Positions 5,857 to 12,830 of a stretch of DNA of 20,857 bases are shown here, one piece after another. Within the stretch, counting starts at the first letter, position 1. Each line of letters opens with the position of its first letter. The stretch covers positions 1 to 20,857 of the forward strand of contig LCOM01000024.1 of NCBI GenBank assembly GCA_000999395.1. Direction: 5' to 3'. Under the pieces are notes generated by a model. It was not told the DNA's origin. It searched no databases and saw only the letters and a list, made by a program, of their open reading frames with translations. The position numbers were made by a program, and so were the translations under genes. The stretch comes from Parcubacteria group bacterium GW2011_GWA2_47_7 (GTDB lineage Bacteria > Patescibacteriota > Minisyncoccia > Phycocordibacterales > UBA6899).

Positions 5857-6129
5857 ATGTCAACAAAGAAATCAGGTGGTTCATCAAAAAATCTACGCGA
5901 CTCAAATCCAAAATATCTTGGTGTCAAACTTCACGACGGACAAGTTGCTTCTGTTGGAAATATCTTGGTACGCCAGCGCGGTACACGTGTTGTACCTGGA
6001 AAAAACGTGAAGGTGGGAAAGGATCACACTCTCTACTCAATGGTAGATGGTAAAGTGACGTTCAAGAACGTCCGAAAAACACGCTTCGATGGCAAAACAC
6101 TCTCAAAGAAGATGGTTTCGGTTAATTAA
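5857..6129 (+). CDS. rpmA: 50S ribosomal protein L27
   Basis: Large-subunit protein near the peptidyl-transferase centre, 90 aa (family about 85). The N-terminus STKKSGGSSKNLRDSNPKYL and then GVKLHDGQ is the canonical L27 opening, followed by the core VGNILVRQRGTRVVPGKNV and KVGKDHTLYSMVDGKVTF. The ATG at 5857 begins the mature-type N-terminus directly, with no cleavable extension of the Firmicutes sort. An in-frame ATG at 5809 would add 16 unrelated residues and is rejected. The usual partner rplU (L21) is not next to it; the gene stands alone between divergent and convergent neighbours. Downstream is a terminator shared with rplI. Confidence 0.95.
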   Translation: MSTKKSGGSSKNLRDSNPKYLGVKLHDGQVASVGNILVRQRGTRVVPGKNVKVGKDHTLYSMVDGKVTFKNVRKTRFDGKTLSKKMVSVN

Positions 6130-6161
6130 GTCGTAGAGTCAGAAGAAACAAATTTGGATAA

Positions 6162-6198
6162 AACAAAAAATCGCTCATCAGGGCGATTTTTGTTTTTG
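6162..6198. terminator. Bidirectional intrinsic terminator between rpmA and rplI
   Basis: AAAAAATCGC pairs with GCGATTTTTG around TCATCAGG, and on the plus strand T-rich sequence (TTTTTGTTTTTG) follows. The complement also ends in T-rich sequence, so it can serve both rpmA (plus) and rplI (minus), which converge here. Confidence 0.8.
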
Positions 6199-6209
6199 TT
6201 TACTTCAAT

Positions 6210-6677
6210 CTACTTACCCTCATCAGTCACCGCACCTTCCGCCTCTACCTTGAGTGTAAACTCAGCCTTCTTTGTTCCCACAACAACGGTAATAGGAAAT
6301 TCGCCGACAGCTTTGATGGGCTTCTCGATGTCGATATTCTCCTCTGAATACGCGACGCCAACAATCTTTCCGAGCTCCATGGCAAGTTCTTCCTTTGTCA
6401 CACCGGCATACAAATGACCCTCCTCATTTGCCTTTCGCGTAAGCGATACCACGACATCCTTCAGACCCGAAAGTGACTTGTCGAGATGATCATCCTGCTT
6501 CTTCTTCTCAACCTCACGCTTCTTCGAAAGCTCGGCTATGCGCTTACCGTTTGTGCGGGTGACTGCCTCTGCGAGACTTCGTGCAAGCAAAAAGTTGCGA
6601 GCATAACCCGGCGCAACATCAACAATGGCATATTTCTTACCAACTTTTGGAACGTCCGACAATAATATAACTTTCAT
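6210..6677 (-). CDS. rplI: 50S ribosomal protein L9
   Basis: Large-subunit protein near the L1 stalk base, 155 aa, full length. The N-terminal domain signature MKVILLSDVPKVGKKYAIVD with VAPGYARNFLL is exact for L9. A long charged connecting helix (about 45-75, KKREVEKKKQDDHLDKSL) follows, then the C-terminal RNA-binding domain with HLYAGVTKEELAMELGK. The ATG at 6677 gives the family's normal N-terminus. There is no evident ribosome binding site; the upstream bases are AT-rich with a TAAATA 9 bases before the ATG. The customary neighbours rpsF, ssb and rpsR are absent. dnaB, often next to rplI in other bacteria, is in this window but 12 kb away. Confidence 0.95.
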   Translation of the reverse strand: MKVILLSDVPKVGKKYAIVDVAPGYARNFLLARSLAEAVTRTNGKRIAELSKKREVEKKKQDDHLDKSLSGLKDVVVSLTRKANEEGHLYAGVTKEELAMELGKIVGVAYSEENIDIEKPIKAVGEFPITVVVGTKKAEFTLKVEAEGAVTDEGK

Positions 6678-6680
6678 AAA

Positions 6681-6728
6681 AATACGTATTTAGTTCGTAT
6701 AAGACATCCCGAAACCGGAGCGGTTCCG
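6681..6728 (-). promoter_or_regulatory. Upstream region of rplI: palindrome and hairpin
   Basis: AATACGTATT at 6681-6690 is a perfect 10-bp palindrome starting 4 bases before the rplI ATG. Further up, on the minus strand, CGGAACCG CTC CGGTTTCG (6710-6728) forms an 8-bp hairpin with one G-U pair. TAAATA, overlapping the palindrome, is the best -10 candidate. The hairpin could belong to the 3' end of the peptidase transcript or lie upstream of the rplI start; it lacks a T tract. Confidence 0.35.
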
Positions 6729-6803
6729 CGGTTATTAAGATGTTGAGACCAGTATACGGATATCCTACAAAAAGACAAGGTGTGAAAATTAAAACAGGTA
6801 TTA

Positions 6804-8183
6804 CTACGGTGTCGCCATAATGTTCCCTGCTTGCTGTACGGGAAACTTGCCAGAATGAAGGATTTCTATCGCCCTATCAAGCTGGGGATCTTCTCCTGCT
6901 TCTACCTGCTCTTTTGTCAGTTCGACAACTACATCCGGGATGATGCCTCCCGCGGAGAGATTGGTACCATTCGGGGTGATCCAGCGCGCAATGGTAACCT
7001 TGAGTGATGTATCGGGCGTTATGGCGACAAGCTCTTGGACTGAACCTTTTCCGAAAGTTTGCGTACCCACAAGGGTCGCGACACCCTGTTGCGCTAATGC
7101 TCCTGCGAGAATTTCTGCAGCTGACGCAGAGCCACCGTCGACTAAAATAACAAAGTGAAATGTATCACCAAAGACATTGTAGCCTTTCGACCGATAGACT
7201 TGACCTGCGCCGTTCTTTTCTTCTTCGCGAACCACTACTTTTCCCTCGGGGAGAAACCAGCTTGCCATATCGACGGCAACCTCAAGATATCCGCCCGGAT
7301 TTCCACGGAGGTCGAGAACGAGATTGTTCAATCCAGAGTCGGCAAAATCCTTAAGGGCGCCACGGAAAAGATCAGCTCCGGTGGCAGGAAATCCATACAG
7401 TCGGATGATGAAAACATCGCCTTTCTTTTCGGTGTCGATGGTCGGTATTTGAATGACCTCGCGAATCACAGATACTTCGATTGGCTCATCAACTCCCTCG
7501 CGATAAAGCGTGAGATGTACAAGCGTTCCAATCTCACCTCGGATAAGATAGAGCGTTTTATCGAGTGAAATTTCCGTCGTCGTCGCTCCGTCTACACGAT
7601 AGATCTTGTCTCCTTTCATGATTCCTGCCCGTTCCGCAGGAGAACCTTTTAGAGGCGCGATAACAGTAACAATCCCATCCTTCATTCCGATCTGCATTCC
7701 TACACCACCAAAAGAACCAGACACTTCTTGCTCGAATAACGTTTTTTCTTGAGGCGGAAGAAAATAGGTATATGGATCACCAAGCGAGTTTGCGAGACCG
7801 GCAATCGCCCCCCATACTTTTTCCTGATTTGAAACAGCGGCATGTTTTGTTGGAACATACTTGTCATTGATAACATTCCATACTTTCCAAAATTGTGAAA
7901 AATCAGCAGGAGCGTCACTCTTGCTTGATATCTCTGTGCGATCCATGAGGCAAGGGACTTCAGCCCCCTTCGCATCAATACATGTCTTTAGCTCCGCCAA
8001 ATTGGAAGAATCCGATACCGCATTCATTCCATCTGGCTCGGCAAAATTGAGCACCCCTGATAATGGAATACTTGGGAGCGCATCACCTTCGTTTGACCCC
8101 ATCTCATATCCGCCGACAAAAAGTATGACGCCGAGAATCACCGCAATTCCAACGCGGCGATAGTGTTGTTTCGAATCACGCAT
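6804..8183 (-). CDS. C-terminal processing peptidase, S41 family, with PDZ domain
   Basis: Membrane-anchored serine protease that cleaves C-terminal regions of exported proteins, 459 aa. It has an N-terminal membrane helix (about 10-28, VGIAVILGVILFVGG) and a helical pre-domain with DPYTYFLPP. A PDZ domain follows (about 150-225, GGVGMQIGMKDGIVTVIAPL then KGSPAERAGIMKGDKI), then the S41 core with LVLDLRGNPGG, the catalytic Ser in DGGSASAAEIL (Ser354) and the catalytic Lys in TFGKGSVQ (Lys379). All key residues are present. An in-frame upstream ATG would give 471 aa, but the ATG at 8183 lies exactly 7 bases after a good -10 box that overlaps the longer version, so the shorter start is preferred. 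Divergent from corA. Confidence 0.93.
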   Translation of the reverse strand: MRDSKQHYRRVGIAVILGVILFVGGYEMGSNEGDALPSIPLSGVLNFAEPDGMNAVSDSSNLAELKTCIDAKGAEVPCLMDRTEISSKSDAPADFSQFWKVWNVINDKYVPTKHAAVSNQEKVWGAIAGLANSLGDPYTYFLPPQEKTLFEQEVSGSFGGVGMQIGMKDGIVTVIAPLKGSPAERAGIMKGDKIYRVDGATTTEISLDKTLYLIRGEIGTLVHLTLYREGVDEPIEVSVIREVIQIPTIDTEKKGDVFIIRLYGFPATGADLFRGALKDFADSGLNNLVLDLRGNPGGYLEVAVDMASWFLPEGKVVVREEEKNGAGQVYRSKGYNVFGDTFHFVILVDGGSASAAEILAGALAQQGVATLVGTQTFGKGSVQELVAITPDTSLKVTIARWITPNGTNLSAGGIIPDVVVELTKEQVEAGEDPQLDRAIEILHSGKFPVQQAGNIMATP

Positions 8184-8190
8184 GGCGTTC

Positions 8191-8219
8191 ATTATCCCAG
8201 AGACGAAACAATAGGTCAA
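8191..8219 (-). promoter_or_regulatory. Promoter of the S41 peptidase gene (near leaderless)
   Basis: On the minus strand TTGACC (8214-8219) and GATAAT (8191-8196) are separated by exactly 17 bp, and the -10 box ends 7 bases before the ATG at 8183. This is the best sigma-70-type promoter in the window. It implies a transcript that starts at or within a base or two of the start codon. Confidence 0.75.
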
Positions 8220-8269
8220 ACAACGTCACTTTGGGTGAAAAGTTTATAGCCAAAGCAGTGAGGCCATCG

Positions 8270-8275
8270 TATAAT
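8270..8275 (+). promoter_or_regulatory. -10 box of corA that decides its start codon
   Basis: Perfect TATAAT overlapping the first of three in-frame ATG codons (8274, 8277, 8283). Transcription would start near 8282-8283, so only the ATG at 8283 can be at the mRNA 5' end. There is no Shine-Dalgarno sequence. I see no strong -35 box at standard spacing. Confidence 0.6.
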
Positions 8276-8282
8276 GATGACA

Positions 8283-9194
8283 ATGATATCAAGATACAAA
8301 TACCATGCGCTCACGTGGGTAGACATGGAGTCGCCAACCAATGAGGAGGTACGCCAGATTATGGAAGAATTTGATATTCACCCAATAGCTGCCGATGAAC
8401 TCCTCGGTCCATCCCTTCGCCCCAAGGTCGATCAATATGAGAACTTTATTTATCTCATTCTTCACTTCCCTGCTATTCGCCATTCACATAAATCGAAATC
8501 TCAGGAAGTAGACTTTATTATCGGAAAACAGTTTCTTATTACCGTACGATATGAACTGCTTGATCCGCTCCACAAGTTTTCGAAAGTATTCGAAGTCAAC
8601 TCAATATTAGACAGAAGTGATATTGGTGACCACGCCGGATTCTTGTTTTTTTATATGATCAGGAAGATATACTCTTCTCTCGGACATGAACTCTCCATGA
8701 TTGGCGATTCTCTGAAATCTGTCGAAGATAGAATATTCAACGGAGAAGAGCGCGAGATGGTAGCCGAGCTTTCCATGATTCATCGCGACTTGCTCGAGTT
8801 TCATCGCGCACTTCGCATGCATCGCGGAGTACTTCAGTCGCTCGCTCGCTCCTCCGAAGACTTTTTCGGTAATGATTTTGTACATTACAGCGAAAACATC
8901 ATGGGAGAATTTTTAAAAGTCGAGGAAGTGCTCCAGGATGAGCGAGAAGTGCTGAGTGAATTGCGTACGACAAATGATTCCTTGCTCACCACAAAAACGA
9001 ACGAGATCATGAAAGTGCTCACCGCGACGACTTTTTTGATTCTTCCAGCAGCACTTATCGGACAACTCTTTGGAATGAATACGAAACACACACCTATTGT
9101 TGGAATGGATAATGACTTCTGGGTCATTCTTGCATTCATGAGCATCTTTGGCCTCGCGACACTTGCATATTTCAAATATAAAAAATGGATTTAG
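8283..9194 (+). CDS. corA: CorA-family divalent cation (Mg2+) transporter
   Basis: Pentameric inner-membrane channel for Mg2+ (or Co2+/Ni2+/Zn2+ in some branches), 303 aa. The N-terminal soluble alpha/beta domain starts MISRYKYHALTWVDMESPTN. A long stalk helix with charged segments (about 150-245) leads to TM1 (about 246-263), ending in the signature GMN at 264-266. A short extracellular loop (TKHTPIVGMDND) lies where the family usually has MPE, and TM2 covers about 279-297 before a basic tail (KYKKW). The GMN motif with two C-terminal helices makes the family certain; ion preference is not readable. The start was chosen from the promoter position. It is followed after 3 bases by cysS, so the two are probably co-transcribed. 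Confidence 0.92.
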   Translation: MISRYKYHALTWVDMESPTNEEVRQIMEEFDIHPIAADELLGPSLRPKVDQYENFIYLILHFPAIRHSHKSKSQEVDFIIGKQFLITVRYELLDPLHKFSKVFEVNSILDRSDIGDHAGFLFFYMIRKIYSSLGHELSMIGDSLKSVEDRIFNGEEREMVAELSMIHRDLLEFHRALRMHRGVLQSLARSSEDFFGNDFVHYSENIMGEFLKVEEVLQDEREVLSELRTTNDSLLTTKTNEIMKVLTATTFLILPAALIGQLFGMNTKHTPIVGMDNDFWVILAFMSIFGLATLAYFKYKKWI

Positions 9195-9197
9195 TAT

Positions 9198-10592
9198 ATG
9201 GTGTTAAAATTCTTTGATACAGCGAAACATGCTTTGGTTGATTTTCATCCACTTAACCCTCCTGTAGTAACCATGTACAACTGTGGGCCCACAGTCTATA
9301 ACTACATTCACGTGGGTAATCTGCGTTCGTATGTTTTCGCCGACATCTTGCGCCGCACACTCGAATGGAACGGATATACCGTGAAACAGATTGTGAACAT
9401 CACCGATGTCGGACACCTCGTCGACGACGGAGATGCGGGCGAAGACAAAATGACACAAGCGCTTCGGCGCGAAGGAAAACCGCTAACCACAGACGCGATG
9501 CGCGAAGTTGGTGAATATTATACCAGTCAATTCAAAACTGACCTCGCAGCACTTCGCATCCTTCCTGCTACCGCATACCCCAAAGCATCAGACCATATCG
9601 CCGAAGATATCGCATTAGTCGCCACGCTCGGTGAAAAAGGTTTTACTTACAAGACATCGGATGGTATCTATTTCGATACGGAAAAATTTCCGCGTTATGC
9701 GGAATTTGCTCGACTGGACATTAAGGGGATGCAAGCCGGCGTGCGTATCGATGTCGGTGAAAAGAAGCACCCAACAGACTTTGCCATATGGAAATTCAAC
9801 GAAACACTCGGTTATGACGCCCCTTTCGGTAAGGGTTTCCCTGGTTGGCACATTGAATGTTCAGCAATGGCCATGCGGTATCTTGGGGAAACGATCGACA
9901 TTCACACGGGTGGGGTGGACCACATTCCCGTGCACCACACGAACGAGATAGCCCAAAGTGAATGTGCGACAGGAAAACCATATGCCCGATTCTGGATGCA
10001 CAATGCCCATATCCTTGTTGATGGAGAAAAAATGTCTAAGTCTCTCGGCAATACCTATCGACTCATCGACATCCATGAGCGCGGTATCCCTCCCCTCGCC
10101 TATCGCTACTGGCTACTCACTGCGCATTATCGCACACAAGCAAACTTCACTTGGGAAGCTCTCGCTGGTGCGCAATCCGCCTACAATAGACTGACTAATT
10201 TTGTTTTCACTCTTCCGAATACGGAAAGCGACGCTCCCATCGAATCGTATATCAGCGAATTTACCGAGGAGATCAATGATGACCTAAATACTGCAAATGC
10301 GATAGCACTCGTCTGGAAACTCATGAAAGACGCGAGCATTACTGATGCCGACAAATATGCAACGCTCATGAAAATGGATAAAGTACTCGGTCTGGGACTT
10401 GCACTGATTCACTCACACATGAGCGAGATGCGCGATGCTGTGCCTGCGGGAGTAAACTCACTCTTGACTCTCCGCCAAGCGGCACGGAGCGAAAAAAACT
10501 TCGCTGAATCCGACCGTCTACGAGATACAATTAAAAAACTCGGCTACGACGTCAAAGACACCCCTGACGGCCAAATGTTGGAAAAAATATAA
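9198..10592 (+). CDS. cysS: Cysteinyl-tRNA synthetase
   Basis: Class I synthetase that charges tRNA-Cys, 464 aa, full length for the family. The HIGH motif appears as HVGN (38-41) after MYNCGPTVYNYI. KMSKS is at 278-282 (EKMSKSLGN). Zinc ligands are visible as Cys29, Cys221 in GWHIECSAMAM, and the His/Glu cluster of HHTNEIAQSE. NITDVGHLVDDGD and IHTGGVDHI are characteristic CysRS strands. The C-terminal DALR-type region (DDLNTANAIALVWKLMKDA) ends with the typical FAESDRLRDTIKKLGYDVKD tail. No ribosome binding site is seen ahead of the ATG, which is 3 bases after the corA stop, so coupling or read-through is likely. Confidence 0.97.
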   Translation: MVLKFFDTAKHALVDFHPLNPPVVTMYNCGPTVYNYIHVGNLRSYVFADILRRTLEWNGYTVKQIVNITDVGHLVDDGDAGEDKMTQALRREGKPLTTDAMREVGEYYTSQFKTDLAALRILPATAYPKASDHIAEDIALVATLGEKGFTYKTSDGIYFDTEKFPRYAEFARLDIKGMQAGVRIDVGEKKHPTDFAIWKFNETLGYDAPFGKGFPGWHIECSAMAMRYLGETIDIHTGGVDHIPVHHTNEIAQSECATGKPYARFWMHNAHILVDGEKMSKSLGNTYRLIDIHERGIPPLAYRYWLLTAHYRTQANFTWEALAGAQSAYNRLTNFVFTLPNTESDAPIESYISEFTEEINDDLNTANAIALVWKLMKDASITDADKYATLMKMDKVLGLGLALIHSHMSEMRDAVPAGVNSLLTLRQAARSEKNFAESDRLRDTIKKLGYDVKDTPDGQMLEKI

Positions 10593-10874
10593 AACTCCTC
10601 CGAAACAAGGTTACTTGTATTTTATGCATCAGAAACTGAAATTGGAACCAGCGGAATGACCAATTTCCCACTTTAAAGAGGTGGGATATGTCTTTTCAAA
10701 GTCTCGACCAGCACGATGCTCAATCCTGTTCATTGTACACTTTTACTAGTCAGATCAGCACCGAGGATAGTTCCACTATCCGCAGGAGGGCCGATCGAGT
10801 GCCCATAGAAAGTCAGTAAGCCCAAGCGGCCTTCATTGCATCTTAACACTTGTTATGCTAACCTTTGCGTTATC
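10593..10874 (+). other. Structured intergenic region between cysS and marR
   Basis: 282 bases without a gene. TCCCAC (10666-10671) pairs with GTGGGA (10681-10686), and T-rich sequence (TCTTTTC) follows a few bases later: a weak candidate terminator for cysS. ATTGG (10641-10645) and CCAAT (10660-10664) form another small stem just ahead. GGATAG (10765-10770) pairs with CTATCC (10776-10781) around TTCCA. Near the end, TATGCT (10854-10859) and the overlapping ATGCTAACCT (10855-10864) are the likely -10 region for marR. I recognise no riboswitch or RNA gene. Confidence 0.4.
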
Positions 10875-11327
10875 ATGAAATCAAATTGCCCCGACCTGGA
10901 CTGGTCCAAGAGTTTTATGTATTCGCTTCATCAGACATATTTTTCGGTGGAAAAAAGATTGGAGCATAAACTCCACGAAGCAAACGGGATTACCTTCTCC
11001 CAGTTTCTTATTTTACTTGGACTACATTGCAATGCACGCACTTCGCAGAGCGCTATCGCAATATTTTTGCACATCACGGAAGCAACAGTCTCTCGACACA
11101 TTGCCCAACTCGCCGAAATGAACTATCTCATCAGAAAAGAAGACCCGGAGAACCGTAGAAAGCATATTCTCACGATGACTCCTCGGGGATCACGGGCATT
11201 TATGGACGCACATGCGCTCATCGAACTTGAACTCAAAGAAGTATTTGATGACATACCGGTTTCCAGTCGGGAACTGATCACCAAAGCATTCAAGACAGTC
11301 AGGGTCAAACTGAAACCCAAACCATAA
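10875..11327 (+). CDS. MarR-family transcriptional regulator
   Basis: Winged-helix repressor of about 150 aa, probably controlling the efflux genes directly downstream. An N-terminal dimerisation helix (SFMYSLHQTYFSVEKRLEHK) is followed by the HTH (ITFSQFLILLGLH, then SQSAIAIFLHITEATVSRHI), the wing (KEDPENRRKHILTMTPRG, close to the MarR D-x-R signature) and a C-terminal helix. I took the ATG at 10875; an upstream in-frame ATG at 10836 would overlap the likely -10 region (10854-10864). It ends 11 bases before the membrane fusion protein start. Regulation of its own operon, often relieved by small aromatic ligands in this family, is inference from position. Confidence 0.88.
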   Translation: MKSNCPDLDWSKSFMYSLHQTYFSVEKRLEHKLHEANGITFSQFLILLGLHCNARTSQSAIAIFLHITEATVSRHIAQLAEMNYLIRKEDPENRRKHILTMTPRGSRAFMDAHALIELELKEVFDDIPVSSRELITKAFKTVRVKLKPKP

Positions 11328-11338
11328 CCAAGTTACCC

Positions 11339-11752
11339 ATGAAAACACTTTTTGAGACCCTGAAAAGTTATGCGAAAAATACGGTGAGCAATTTTTGGGG
11401 ATTATCACGGATAATGTGGATAGCGATAATTCTCGCAATAGTACTTATCATCGTATTCTTTATCCGAACAGGCACTCCGACTGATATAAGGAATGAAGTT
11501 CTCGTGGAACGTCTAGTTCTCGTATCGCGCGTCGCCGACCTCTCAGCAAGCGTAGTTCCCATAGAGCTTCTTGGAACCGTAACCTCCCGCAATGAAGCGA
11601 TCATACGCGCTGAAATCGGAGGGCAAATATTGGCCGTCCATAAAAAACTCGGAGATTATGTGCCTGCCGGCTCTGTCATTGCCGAATTTGAAAATAGAAT
11701 CAAAGAACTCCACCATGAACGCAATTGCCTCGACCTATACCATACTCGATGA
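11339..11752 (+). CDS. RND membrane fusion protein, N-terminal fragment (frameshifted gene)
   Basis: Front part of a periplasmic-adaptor (HlyD/AcrA) protein. It has an N-terminal membrane anchor (about 26-44, MWIAIILAIVLIIVFFIRTG) and the first half of the lipoyl-like domain (LLGTVTSRNEAIIRAEIGGQ then ILAVHKKLGDYVPAG, ending SVIAEFEN). After FEN the frame reads unrelated residues (RIKELHHERNCLDLYHTR) and stops at 11752. The protein continues in the +1 frame from about 11700-11715. The expected first coiled-coil helix between the lipoyl half and the next segment is nearly absent, so the lesion looks like a deletion of 3n+2 bases rather than a single-base change. The ribosome meets the stop well before the rest of the adaptor. 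Confidence 0.75.
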   Translation: MKTLFETLKSYAKNTVSNFWGLSRIMWIAIILAIVLIIVFFIRTGTPTDIRNEVLVERLVLVSRVADLSASVVPIELLGTVTSRNEAIIRAEIGGQILAVHKKLGDYVPAGSVIAEFENRIKELHHERNCLDLYHTR

Positions 11753-12824
11753 TGCGATCCATACGAAAACCGATACGGCATGGAACAATCCCCTAACTCG
11801 CGAAGCGAAGTTAAAGGTTACTGTGAATGATGCAAAGTTAGTCCTTCAAATCGAAAATGCTCGCATCAATATTGAAACAATGCTTCGAGAGCGTGAGATA
11901 AGAAACCGCTCATTAACCTCGAATGATTCCCTCATTGCAGAACTCGACACGGTTGAGTCAGAAGTGAACGTAGTGAAGAATTATCTCAATGACTTATCGC
12001 TCGCATGGAGTAGGTCGCTAGCGGACAACAATGTTTCCCAAGCAACCATCGAGGGCTTCAAGGCGAGCACTGGCGTCGCGCGCGCAAGCGTAACTAGTGC
12101 TCTTTCCGTCATCTCCGGAACAAGAACGGCACTAAATGCAAGCCTCTCTGCAAATCAGATAGCAGAAATCAATTCCTCTACCATTGGAACAGATTCTGGA
12201 AGTTCTGCTGATGGGCAGGTAAAATCCGCCTTAGGAAATTTGCGCGGCGCACAAGCGCGACTAGAACAAACTATCGTCCGGAGTCCTATTGGAGGAACAA
12301 TCAATTCGCTCTCCATTAGTACCGGTGATTTTGTCTCTCCATACACTGAGGTTGCCGTTGTTTCGAACAACGGAACACTTGAGATAATCGCATATGTAAC
12401 GGAAGAAGACGCTCAATTTCTCGTTGTCGAAGGCACAGTGACGATTGAAGGTGGGAGTACTGGGGTCATCACGCGCATCGCGCCAGCACTCGATCCAAAG
12501 ACGAACAAAATCGAAGTGCGCATCGGTATTACCAATGGAACTGCACTTCTCACGAATGGAGCATCGGTACGCATTAGTGCAAATCGTGCAATCAAGCAAG
12601 CGATACAAGGGGAAAACAAGATTCCTCTTTCGGCACTAAAAATTACCCCAGGCGGCGCTGTGGTATTTTCCGTATCTGCATCGAGCACACTGGTGGCTCA
12701 CTCAGTCTCTCTTGGCTCACTCTTGGGCGATGAAGTGCAAATATCAGCAGGTCTGACTCCGGAAATGATGATTGTCACGGATGCTAGGGGTCTGCAGGAT
12801 GGAATGGTTGTATCACTAAAATAA
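11715..12824 (+). CDS. RND membrane fusion protein, C-terminal fragment (frameshifted gene)
   Basis: Remainder of the adaptor in the frame +1 to the front fragment. It has a helical hairpin region (about 1-190, with ILDDAIHTKTDTAWNNP, typical of the adaptor coiled coil) and the second lipoyl half (LEQTIVRSPIGGTINSLSIS then TGDFVSPYTEVAVVSNNG). The beta-barrel domain (LEIIAYVTEEDAQFLVVEG) and the membrane-proximal domain follow, up to GLTPEMMIVTDARGLQDGMV. The ATG at 11715 is the only convenient restart and would yield 369 aa without anchor or signal. The frame is open as far up as 11592, overlapping the front fragment. The stop is 6 bases before the pump gene. The long intact frame after the lesion suggests that the break is recent or a sequencing/assembly error. 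Confidence 0.75.
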   Translation: MNAIASTYTILDDAIHTKTDTAWNNPLTREAKLKVTVNDAKLVLQIENARINIETMLREREIRNRSLTSNDSLIAELDTVESEVNVVKNYLNDLSLAWSRSLADNNVSQATIEGFKASTGVARASVTSALSVISGTRTALNASLSANQIAEINSSTIGTDSGSSADGQVKSALGNLRGAQARLEQTIVRSPIGGTINSLSISTGDFVSPYTEVAVVSNNGTLEIIAYVTEEDAQFLVVEGTVTIEGGSTGVITRIAPALDPKTNKIEVRIGITNGTALLTNGASVRISANRAIKQAIQGENKIPLSALKITPGGAVVFSVSASSTLVAHSVSLGSLLGDEVQISAGLTPEMMIVTDARGLQDGMVVSLK

Positions 12825-12830
12825 TTTTGT

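Noticed and set aside
5816..5911. Longer N-terminus for the Ada-like membrane protein
   Set aside because: It would overlap the start of rpmA on the other strand and bypass the TATAAA box 9 bases before the ATG at 5815.
7155..7568. 137-codon plus-strand open frame inside the S41 peptidase gene
   Set aside because: It lies fully antisense to conserved peptidase domains, has no recognisable motifs or promoter, and is a shadow of the real gene.
11690..11760. Programmed -1 ribosomal frameshift in the membrane fusion protein
   Set aside because: The shift needed is +1 (or -2), there is no X-XXY-YYZ slippery site, and a coiled-coil segment also seems to be missing. A mutation or assembly error is simpler.
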